A stretch of 8,207 nt of DNA from Chloroflexota bacterium. Lineage in GTDB: Bacteria; Chloroflexota; Ktedonobacteria; Ktedonobacterales; Ktedonobacteraceae. The translations under genes were made by a program, and so were the position numbers. Positions 1-6,382 of the stretch are shown one piece after another; within the stretch, counting starts at the first letter, position 1, and every line of letters begins with the position of its first letter. The stretch covers positions 1-8,207 of the forward strand of contig VBHV01000574.1 in NCBI GenBank assembly GCA_005881995.1. The letters are read 5' to 3'. The notes under the pieces are model-generated. The model searched no databases, was not told where the DNA came from, and worked only from the letters and a program-made list of their open reading frames with translations.

Positions 1-108
1 TAACAAGATAAATAGGAAGACGTAAAACTTTTTGGACTTGCACCATTTTCCTTTTACCTGCTCTTGCCGCACCGTTACCAGGCTTTTCGTCTGTTCTGCT
101 ATTTTCAT
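1..108 (-). CDS. 5' end of a probable membrane protein (partial, runs off the window)
   Basis: An open frame starts with ATG at 108-106 and stays open for 36 codons to the window edge. The visible peptide begins MKIAEQTKSLV, continues with a basic stretch (KGKWCKSKK) and ends in a hydrophobic run (FYVFLFILL) that looks like the start of a first transmembrane helix with a positively charged cytoplasmic side. A GAGGT Shine-Dalgarno sequence lies 8 nt before the ATG and overlaps the stop of the upstream Wzz/kinase gene, so the two are probably translationally coupled. By position it could be a flippase, polymerase/ligase or other polysaccharide export membrane protein, but 36 residues do not identify a family. 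A second ATG at 46-44 in another frame, with an AAAAGG sequence before it, is a weaker alternative start for a different protein. Confidence 0.55.
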   Translation of the reverse strand, partial: MKIAEQTKSLVTVRQEQVKGKWCKSKKFYVFLFILL

Positions 109-114
109 GCGAAA

Positions 115-1869
115 CTACCTCGAGCGCTTATGGGATGAATTGAGAACACGCAAAGCAGCAGCAGGAGCGACAGAAGCGTTCGCGCTCCCGCTTTTCTGAG
201 CGCTGTTCTGCGCGCCATCCCGATTCTGCCCCTCACTGCGATTGTAGTAATAGTAGTAAGAATAGGACCTATCGTGGCGAGCAGGGCGTTGTTTATTTAC
301 GACGCAACCAAGAATGTGAGCATTAGCCTGGGTTAGTATCTCTTTCACTTGCTTGAGGTTCTTTTTATTTGCACGAGTTATATCAGCCACGACAAGTACC
401 CCATCAACCTTTGAGGCCAGAATGCTGGCATCCGATAAACCTAAAATGGGAGGCGTATCAAAGATCACCACCTCGGCTCCATAAATTTCAATGCCCTTGA
501 AGAGCCGCTCCATCGCCTTCGAGTCAAGTAACTCCGAGGGATTTGGCGGCAGCGGCCCGGATGGCATCACTCGCAAATTTGGAATGCCCACTGCATGGAC
601 AAAGGGATCAAGCGACACGGTTGGCATGGATGTGGTACTCGTCGACCCGAGAGGTGAACTCAATAAGGAAAATTGCTGAGAGGGCGTTTGAGGAGGCACC
701 GCTGTACTAAATGCCAGAATGGCATTGCTCAAGCCGATTTTGTCTCCGGGGAGATTAAATTTTTCGTGCTGTGTTGGGCGGCGCAAATCGGCATCGATGA
801 GAAGCGTGTTTTTCCCTGCCTTGGCCATAAAAATTGCCAGGTTGGCTGCAGTGACACTTTTACCATCACGAGGCACAGCGCTTGTTACCAACAGTGAACG
901 CAGTGGTTTGTCAACGACTGAAAACCCAATATTTGTACGCAGGATGCGATACGATTCGTTGTTAGCGCTATGTCCCTTTGGATCAATCACATCCTCCCTG
1001 TTAGAGGTACCAGCTCTCCAGATCGTCGCCAACACTGGTAAGCCCATCAAATTAGTAAGGGCTTCATTTGTGCGCACGCGCGTATCCAACTGCTCAAATA
1101 GCACCGCCAGCAACAGTCCCAAAAATAAACCGGCAATAAACCCGCCAGCAGTATTAAGCAAGACACTCGGCTGAGCAGGCCCCAGGGCAGGCTGGGCCGA
1201 CTGAGCTACAATTAAGAAATCTCCACTCTGTGCCTGTGTCAATTCCAGCTGAGCCAGCGCTGTCTCCCACTGGTTATAGTGCTGCTGCAGACCGTTGAGT
1301 TGGTTCTGTAACACATCTATGCGTCCCCTGTTTCCTCCTTGCCCCTGCAATGCAGTTATCTGGTTGGAAACAGCGTTAATCTGCTGTTGAGTCGAGCTAA
1401 GGTCTTGTTGTATCTGTTGCTGCGCAAGGTGGTTGTTTTGCTGCAATACCTGCAACTGCTGCTTGATTAAAGTCCCAGCAACGTCGTTTGCCAGCTTAGC
1501 CGCTCGATGCGGACTGGGATCCAGCACATCGATCTCAAAAAGCTGCGTATTGACTCTGGGAGTCGATGAAACTTCGCCAGCAAGTTGTTGCACAGTCAGA
1601 TCAGGATAATGGGAAGCAACTTCACGTAATACGGGATCACTAACCGCTAACTGTGACTCGGTTTGCACAAGCTGATCGCTCGCAAGCAGGCTGTTGATGT
1701 CAGCCTGGTTACTCGATGATCGAATAGCAATCTGTACAACTACCGACGACTTGTAGAGGGGAGTCATCAGTTTGCTCCCAACAAATGCCCCCAACCCTAC
1801 CACCGCGAAGCAGATCACAATAAGTTTCCACTGCTTCTCTATCGTCGTCCAAAACTGTTCAAATGTCAT
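115..1869 (-). CDS. Polysaccharide co-polymerase fused to BY-type tyrosine kinase (Wzz-CapB/Wzc-like)
   Basis: This 584-residue inner-membrane protein would control polysaccharide chain length and export by tyrosine autophosphorylation. The N-terminal Wzz domain has a first membrane helix at about 16-34, an extracytoplasmic region with a very Gln-rich predicted coiled coil at about 135-212, a Pro-containing stretch (QPALGPAQPS) and a second membrane helix at about 239-258. The cytoplasmic kinase follows: ESYRILRTNI at 305-314, Walker A (AVPRDGKS) at 331-338, Walker A' (LLIDADLRRP) at 356-365 and Walker B (VVIFDTPP) at 467-474. A tyrosine cluster (Y536, Y538-542) is the expected autophosphorylation site. 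Two oddities are a roughly 45-residue Ser/Thr/Pro-rich insertion at about 383-427 and a 42-residue Ser/Ala/Asn-rich tail after the tyrosines. The ATG at 1869 is preceded by GAGGAG with 8 nt spacing. A single polypeptide carrying both domains resembles Wzc more than the split CapA/CapB arrangement of Firmicutes. Confidence 0.95.
   Translation of the reverse strand: MTFEQFWTTIEKQWKLIVICFAVVGLGAFVGSKLMTPLYKSSVVVQIAIRSSSNQADINSLLASDQLVQTESQLAVSDPVLREVASHYPDLTVQQLAGEVSSTPRVNTQLFEIDVLDPSPHRAAKLANDVAGTLIKQQLQVLQQNNHLAQQQIQQDLSSTQQQINAVSNQITALQGQGGNRGRIDVLQNQLNGLQQHYNQWETALAQLELTQAQSGDFLIVAQSAQPALGPAQPSVLLNTAGGFIAGLFLGLLLAVLFEQLDTRVRTNEALTNLMGLPVLATIWRAGTSNREDVIDPKGHSANNESYRILRTNIGFSVVDKPLRSLLVTSAVPRDGKSVTAANLAIFMAKAGKNTLLIDADLRRPTQHEKFNLPGDKIGLSNAILAFSTAVPPQTPSQQFSLLSSPLGSTSTTSMPTVSLDPFVHAVGIPNLRVMPSGPLPPNPSELLDSKAMERLFKGIEIYGAEVVIFDTPPILGLSDASILASKVDGVLVVADITRANKKNLKQVKEILTQANAHILGCVVNKQRPARHDRSYSYYYYYNRSEGQNRDGAQNSAQKSGSANASVAPAAALRVLNSSHKRSR
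117..121 (-). promoter_or_regulatory. Shine-Dalgarno site inside the stop region of the Wzz/kinase gene
   Basis: GAGGT on the minus strand overlaps the last sense codon (AGG) and the first base of the TAG stop of the kinase gene. It lies 8 nt upstream of the ATG at 108. Its position is the main support for the partial gene at the left edge and suggests that ribosomes terminating on the kinase re-initiate there. Confidence 0.55.
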
Positions 1870-1906
1870 TTCTATTTCTCCTCACCAACCAGTTCCTCCG
1901 CAGACA

Positions 1907-1936
1907 TTTACACTGGCCAGTTTGTTTGCCTGTCAA
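1907..1936 (-). promoter_or_regulatory. Possible sigma-A-type promoter with a palindromic operator-like spacer
   Basis: On the minus strand a perfect TTGACA (1936-1931) is followed after 18 nt by TGTAAA (1912-1907), which matches TATAAT at 4 of 6 positions. The spacer contains most of a perfect 10-bp palindrome, ACTGGCCAGT (1912-1921), which could be a repressor site. The TTGACA overlaps the TGA stop of the broken dehydratase gene, and the likely transcript start falls about 30 nt before the kinase ATG. The call rests on consensus matching only. The -10 is imperfect and the 18-nt spacer is slightly long. Confidence 0.35.
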
Positions 1937-3031
1937 TTTGCCGCGATTAACTCGTGAACCTGCACCATCTCAAAGAGGCAGTCGCGTAGCTGCGCCATAC
2001 GGTCACTTTGCAGCGCCTCATCCAGGCTCAGCATCCATTGCGTAATCGTTGAAGGCGTCGGTATGCCGCAGGTATAAACCACGCTAAAGATTTTATCGTG
2101 AACTGTGGAAACCAGCTCTTCGTCGGATGCCACCAATGTTTCGTGTAGACGTTCACCTGGACGCAGACCCGTGAAGGTCCAGAATGCGCATAGGATAGCC
2201 CATATCCAGCATATATAGCCCCCCTTGCTCAGCAATCGCCGCCGTGGTGATCACCAGCCCGCACGCTTCAGGGATGGTCATGAAATAGCGCGTTGCTTCA
2301 GGATCAGTCACCGTCACAGGACCGCCGCTTTCGATCTGCCGCGCAAAAAGAGGCACGACACTACCACGGCTACCAATGACATTGCCAAAGCGTACAGCGC
2401 AAAAGCGAGTTTGATAGCACTCCATTTGCGCCAGCGACTGTACGACCAGTTCCCCGGCTCGCTTTGAAGCGCCCAGAATACTGACAGGTGCGGCAGCCTT
2501 ATCAGTTGAAACAAAAATGAAGCGATCTACACCGCGCTCTCCTGCCAACCGGCATAAATGGTAAGTGGCAAGCGCATTGGTGTGCACCGCCTGGTCAGGA
2601 AATTGTTCCATCAGGGGTACGTGTTTATATGCAGCCGCGTGAAAGACAATCCGCGGGCGTACCTTCGTGAAAAGGCGCGACATTGCTTGTGCATCCCGAA
2701 TATCTCCGATATAGGGAAATAAGTTTGCTGCACGTGGATGGTGGCGCAAACTTTCGGCCAGGTCAAACAGCCCGGTTTCGTTCGTATCCAGCGCGATCAC
2801 CAGTTCTGGCTCATAGTCCAGCAATTGTCTGCATAGTTCCGAACCTATTGATCCGGCAGCGCCCGTCACCAGAATAACTTGATTTTTCAGAAGAGCCTGG
2901 GCCTCAGCAGATTGCAACGGTACAATTTCACGCTCCAGGAGATCTGAGAGGTTTACTCCGTGCAGGCACCCGGTGCGAGGTTTTACATCCGAGCGAGATC
3001 CATTCATAGCTGTATTCTCTAAACGCCTCAT
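1933..3031 (-). pseudogene. UDP-GlcNAc 4,6-dehydratase (CapD/PglF type, catalytic half), frameshifted by an internal deletion
   Basis: The family converts UDP-GlcNAc to a UDP-4-keto-6-deoxy sugar. The first frame has a linker (DLLEREIV) typical of long PglF/CapD proteins, the NAD(P) loop TGAAGSIG, the HAAAYKHVPLME motif, STDKA, LGASKR, RFGNVIGSRGSV and GGLYMLDMGYPMRI. It then leaves the family pattern and stops at 2155-2153. The family C-terminus resumes in another frame from about 2184 with FTGLRPGERLHE and runs normally to the TGA at 1935-1933. The segment that normally joins these parts (roughly 18-21 codons after LDLA, from memory of the family) is missing, and the junction lies at about 2174-2185. 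This is therefore a deletion, not a one-base slip. The membrane half of long CapD proteins is also absent, because an in-frame TAA lies just upstream at 3055-3053. The ATG at 3031 has GGGAG 4 nt before it. A GTG at 3046 is an alternative. Where most relatives have MxxxK, this has LxxxK. It lies 52 bp after the aminotransferase stop. Confidence 0.85.
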
Positions 3032-3083
3032 AGCACTCCCATCCACAGTCCGTTAAAACTTCCCACTACATACCCCTTCTTTT

Positions 3084-4310
3084 TCATTTTTTATATGTTT
3101 CAATAATTCGCCCAATTGCCGCTATAACATCCTCGACATCGTCATCGCTCATGCCCGGATAAATGGGCAATGAGATAACCCGTTGATAAATGTCCAATGC
3201 TACGGGAAAATCACCAGGCACCAACTGACATGTCTCACGATAGAAAGGATGCAGGTGCAGTGGAATAAAATGCACGCTGGTGCCGATATTCGCCCTGGCA
3301 AGCTCCTGGATAAACGCATCTCGCGTGATGGTAAGGCGATCTAGCTGCAGCCGCAGCATATAGAGATGCCAGGCATGCTCAACATGTGGAGGATCAGGCG
3401 GCGTCACCAGCTCAGGCCATTGCGAAAATACCTCTGTGTAGCGCTTCGCAATGGTTTGCCGACGTTCCAATAACCAGTCACAGCGAGCCAGTTGATGCAA
3501 ACCAAGCGCGGCAGCAATATCGGTCATGTTATATTTGTAACCTGCCTGGATCACTTCATAGTACCAGGAACCCTCGGCGCTATAGCGCTTCCAGGCATCA
3601 CGGCTGATGCCATGCAGGGACTGCATTGAAGCGCGTTCTGCATACTCGGCATTGGCCGTGGTGAGCATACCGCCTTCGCCCGTTGAGAGCGTCTTCGTGG
3701 CATAAAAGCTAAATGCAGTCAGGTCGCCCATCGAGCCGATCATGCGCCCGCGATATCTCGTGGGGAAGGCATGGGCAGCATCTTCGATGACAGGCAAATT
3801 ATGCGCTCGTGCGATGCTGAGAATGCTATCCATCTCAGCCGGCAATCCGGCAATATGGACCACGATGATGGCTCGTGTGCGCGGTGTAATGCATTTTTCC
3901 AGTCGCACAGGATTGAGATTGCAGGTAACAGGATCGACATCCACAAAGACCGGGCGAGCACGAAAATAGATAATCACCTCTGCACTCGCGGTGAAGGTAT
4001 AGACGGGTACGATCACCTCATCGCCAGGCTGCAGGCCAATCGCATCAAGCGCAAGATGCATAGCCGCGGTCGCCGAATTGACGGCAACCGCATAAGGCGC
4101 ATCGACTTTCCTGGCAAACTCGCGCTCAAAACGCTTCGTTTTCGGTCCCGTGGTTAACCAGCCGTTACGCAGGGTATCTACCACCTCGTCAATTTCCGCC
4201 TGTGTGATATGCGGCACAGCAAACGGCAGAAATGTTGCGCGCGGTTTTCGGACATCTATTGTGGATGTCCCTACACTTCCCCCCCTTGTAGGGAAACTCT
4301 TACCTTCCAT
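3084..4310 (-). CDS. PLP-dependent sugar-nucleotide aminotransferase (DegT/DnrJ/EryC1/StrS family)
   Basis: This 408-residue fold-type I enzyme would move an amino group from glutamate to a keto-sugar nucleotide in the cytoplasm. The sequence begins the family pattern at about residue 28 (FLPFAVPHITQAEIDEV), followed by NGWLTTGP, the phosphate-binding NSATAAMHLAL, EDAAHA at 176-181 (D177 pairs with the PLP ring nitrogen) and FSFYATKTLSTGEGGM with the Schiff-base lysine K206. HGISRDAWKRYS, GYKYNMTDI and VHFIPLHLHPFY are also typical. The pattern is closer to ArnB/PseC/PglE-like C4-aminotransferases than to WbpE-like C3 enzymes. Together with the adjacent 4,6-dehydratase this points to a 4-amino-4,6-dideoxy sugar, although the substrate cannot be fixed from sequence. 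The ATG at 4310 overlaps the sugar transferase gene by 11 bp, so translation is probably coupled. The 27-residue N-terminal extension contains a G7 tract in codons 9-11. A GAGG lies about 13 nt upstream, which is a weak ribosome site. Confidence 0.93.
   Translation of the reverse strand: MEGKSFPTRGGSVGTSTIDVRKPRATFLPFAVPHITQAEIDEVVDTLRNGWLTTGPKTKRFEREFARKVDAPYAVAVNSATAAMHLALDAIGLQPGDEVIVPVYTFTASAEVIIYFRARPVFVDVDPVTCNLNPVRLEKCITPRTRAIIVVHIAGLPAEMDSILSIARAHNLPVIEDAAHAFPTRYRGRMIGSMGDLTAFSFYATKTLSTGEGGMLTTANAEYAERASMQSLHGISRDAWKRYSAEGSWYYEVIQAGYKYNMTDIAAALGLHQLARCDWLLERRQTIAKRYTEVFSQWPELVTPPDPPHVEHAWHLYMLRLQLDRLTITRDAFIQELARANIGTSVHFIPLHLHPFYRETCQLVPGDFPVALDIYQRVISLPIYPGMSDDDVEDVIAAIGRIIETYKK
4268..4294 (-). 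repeat. Hairpin with a G7 tract in its loop, inside the aminotransferase start region
   Basis: Two perfect 8-bp inverted arms, TCCCTACA (minus strand 4294-4287) and TGTAGGGA (4275-4268), flank an 11-nt loop. The loop holds seven consecutive G residues (plus-strand C run 4279-4285). The structure spans codons 6-15 of the aminotransferase and begins 16 nt after its ATG. A one-base change in the tract would frameshift the gene near codon 10. Whether it forms or varies in vivo is unknown. Confidence 0.6.
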
Positions 4311-5007
4311 GAAAGCTGAATACCTCTACTAATGTCTTCAGAATAATGACGATATCGAGGAAGCAGGACCGGTATTCGATATAAAAGAGATCGTATCGCA
4401 ACTTATGTAATTCGCTATGATCCCCTTCGCCGTAGCCAAACTTCACCTGTGCCCAGCCTGTGAGGCCAGGTTTCACCACTACACGATAGCGGTACATAGG
4501 ATCGATCCTCTCCATCTCCCTGGCATACACCTCCCTCTCTGGACGAGGACCAATCAGGCTCATGTCTCCTCGCAGGATATTGAACACCTGCGGCAATTCA
4601 TCCAGGTGGGTCGCGCGCAGTACCCGCCCGACCCGCGTCACCCGTTTATCATGCGCATCCGCCCATATTGCCTGCCCCCCGCTCTCTGCATCCGTGCGCA
4701 TAGAGCGAAATTTATAAATACGAAACGGCTTTCCTTGAAACCCCAGGCGCTCCTGGCTGTAAAAGATCGGGCCGGGCGAATCCAGGTAAATGAGCAGAGC
4801 CATGATCGGTAATGTCAGGAGTAATATCGCCATACCCAGTAGTCCAAAAATGTTGTCTAGCACCACACGCCAGGTCGAATAAAGCAATGAGAGCCGGGAT
4901 TCAAATGGTATTACCAGGGGCAACCGCTCATGGTTATGCATAACCGGAACTTCGTCACTTACGATTTCATACGCATTGGAACTATTTTCCTGAAGATCAG
5001 GCAACAT
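4300..5007 (-). CDS. Undecaprenyl-phosphate sugar phosphotransferase (initiating glycosyltransferase, PglC/WcaJ type)
   Basis: This enzyme transfers a sugar-1-phosphate from a nucleotide sugar to undecaprenyl phosphate at the inner face of the membrane, the first step of repeat-unit assembly. The 235 residues show a roughly 45-residue polar N-terminus and a hydrophobic, probably re-entrant, helix at about 52-75. They then show SPGP (77-80), QERLG (85-89), KFRSM (99-103), the catalytic Asp-Glu pair in HLDELPQ (D136, E137), [10 protein letters not shown] (147-156) and PGLTGWAQV (180-188). This is the small monotopic form and lacks the four-helix N-terminal domain of long WcaJ/WbaP proteins. The ATG at 5007 follows a perfect AAAGGAGGT with 6 nt spacing, so high expression is likely. 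The sugar transferred is unknown. A neighbouring 4,6-dehydratase and aminotransferase would suit an amino-dideoxy sugar or plain HexNAc. Confidence 0.95.
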   Translation of the reverse strand: MLPDLQENSSNAYEIVSDEVPVMHNHERLPLVIPFESRLSLLYSTWRVVLDNIFGLLGMAILLLTLPIMALLIYLDSPGPIFYSQERLGFQGKPFRIYKFRSMRTDAESGGQAIWADAHDKRVTRVGRVLRATHLDELPQVFNILRGDMSLIGPRPEREVYAREMERIDPMYRYRVVVKPGLTGWAQVKFGYGEGDHSELHKLRYDLFYIEYRSCFLDIVIILKTLVEVFSFHGR

Positions 5008-5013
5008 TAGCTT

Positions 5014-5022
5014 ACCTCCTTT
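5014..5022 (-). promoter_or_regulatory. Very strong Shine-Dalgarno site of the sugar transferase gene
   Basis: AAAGGAGGT, the full complement of the 16S rRNA 3' tail, stands 6 nt before the ATG at 5007. It fixes the start of the phosphoglycosyl transferase. It is the strongest ribosome site in the window and lies in the longest gap (69 bp, 5008-5076), in which no convincing promoter or terminator was seen. Confidence 0.85.
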
Positions 5023-5076
5023 CTCCTATCTCCATCATAGTCATCCGTCTTCATACAAGTGTTTATCTCTTTCATT

Positions 5077-6372
5077 CTACCTCTGACTTTTCCCGACACC
5101 AGCCGCCAGGGGTACGCGCTCTTCTGTCTCGAGGTCAGATGCCTTCTTTGTAAGTAACTTCGTAATCTGCTCTTCAAGTGCCTCTACGAGCTTTTCCCGT
5201 TCGAAGCGGGCCTCCACAAATGTGCGCCCGCGCCTACCTAATGCATCAGCTACTTCAGGATGTTCTCGCAGGTAGAGGATCGCAGATACAAGTGCTTCAG
5301 GATTCTCGGGTTCTACATAGATTGCAGCGCCAGCTTCTTGTTCCACAAGTCGGCGAGCCTCTCCATCCACTCCCAACAAAATAGGTCGAGCACAAGCCAT
5401 GATTTCAAATATCTTTGCAGGCAGTGTAACCCCGGCCATCGGCAGCTTACGTAAGGGAATGGAGCATACATCAGCCGCGGCAAAGATCCAGGGCATACGC
5501 TCATGCGGCTGGGGATCAAGAAACTCGACATTCGCGAGATGGCGCCTTTGAGCTTGCTTCATCAAATCGGCCCGGGTCACACCATCGCCAACGAAAACTA
5601 TGCGTATATCAGTTTGATTTTGCAACTGCTCGGCCGCATCGAGGAGATTGGTAAGCGCGTACACAAGTCCATGCGTGCCTGCATACAGAACGGTAAAGCG
5701 ATCATCCCAGCCCAGTTCTGCGCGAGCCTGCATACGAGGCAATGGACGAAACCTGGTAGTATCGGCGCCGTTAGTCAAGAGGAAAACGTGTTCGGGAACA
5801 AGTCCACGCTTGATGAGTGTATTACGAATACCCTCCGTAATTGCCCAGACCAGGTCCGCTCGCCGGTAGGTTGACCACTCAAGCCACTGCGCAAGCCGGA
5901 TTAAGAGGTGATTACGCAACATACCCAATTGAACCGCAACTTCGGGCCAGAGATCAGCGACAGTAAAGATAAAAGGGCAATGTTTACCCAATGCCAGCAT
6001 GCGTGCCCCAATAGCATTGAAGAGCGGGGGTGATTCGACAATGATTACATCCGGGTGACCAATATCCCTCCACCCAAGCAGAGGCGCCAGACAGCCAAAC
6101 GAAAGCTGCGCCAGGATGCGCCGCAAAAAGCCTTTATTTGGTGTAATATAGCTCCATACCCGTACGACATTCACACCATCACACACCTCTCGCCTGATGG
6201 TATGGCCGCGATACTCCGGCGGCACAATACCAGTAGGAAAGTTAGGAAAAGTTGTCAGCACGGTGACCTGGTATCCATGTTTTACCAGGCACTGCGCGGT
6301 TTCACTGATACGTATTGCAGGCGCCGTCTTCTCCGGCGAATAATAAGGAGTCATAAAAAGAATATCTGTCAT
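5077..6372 (-). CDS. Glycosyltransferase family 4 (WbuB/WcaI-like)
   Basis: This retaining GT-B glycosyltransferase would add a sugar to the lipid-linked repeat unit at the cytoplasmic membrane face. Numbering from MTDILF, the N-terminal acceptor domain contains FMTPYYSPEKTAPAIR at about 6-21 and the WbuB-type signature FTVADLWPEVAVQLG at 136-150. The C-terminal donor domain opens with VLYAGTHG (228-235), followed by FVGDG (260-264) and PAKIFEIMACARPILLGVDG at 318-337. E323 lies in the position of the conserved nucleotide-sugar-binding motif. Its 431 residues are close to the usual length. The ATG at 6372 is preferred to an upstream GTG at 6396, because MTDILF is the family-like N-terminus and AAGGATCGG lies just before it, directly after the dehydrogenase stop (10 nt gap). 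The last 25 residues are charged and not conserved in my memory of the family. Donor and acceptor sugars cannot be told from sequence. Confidence 0.93.
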   Translation of the reverse strand: MTDILFMTPYYSPEKTAPAIRISETAQCLVKHGYQVTVLTTFPNFPTGIVPPEYRGHTIRREVCDGVNVVRVWSYITPNKGFLRRILAQLSFGCLAPLLGWRDIGHPDVIIVESPPLFNAIGARMLALGKHCPFIFTVADLWPEVAVQLGMLRNHLLIRLAQWLEWSTYRRADLVWAITEGIRNTLIKRGLVPEHVFLLTNGADTTRFRPLPRMQARAELGWDDRFTVLYAGTHGLVYALTNLLDAAEQLQNQTDIRIVFVGDGVTRADLMKQAQRRHLANVEFLDPQPHERMPWIFAAADVCSIPLRKLPMAGVTLPAKIFEIMACARPILLGVDGEARRLVEQEAGAAIYVEPENPEALVSAILYLREHPEVADALGRRGRTFVEARFEREKLVEALEEQITKLLTKKASDLETEERVPLAAGVGKSQR

Positions 6373-6382
6373 TATCCGATCC

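Noticed and set aside
235..262. Short tandem repeat of TAC/TAT triplets
   Set aside because: It encodes the functional tyrosine cluster of the kinase and is explained by that role.
719..1174. Plus-strand open frame of 151 codons
   Set aside because: It is antisense to the well-supported kinase gene and its protein looks like reversed coding sequence, with no motif.
2174..2185. Programmed ribosomal frameshift to join the two dehydratase frames
   Set aside because: A conserved protein segment is missing at the junction, and no slippery heptamer or downstream structure is evident. Frameshifting alone would not restore the family sequence.
5008..5076. Promoter or terminator in the 69-bp gap before the sugar transferase
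   Set aside because: No -35/-10 pair with acceptable spacing and no GC-rich hairpin followed by a T run was found. Only the ribosome site is clear.
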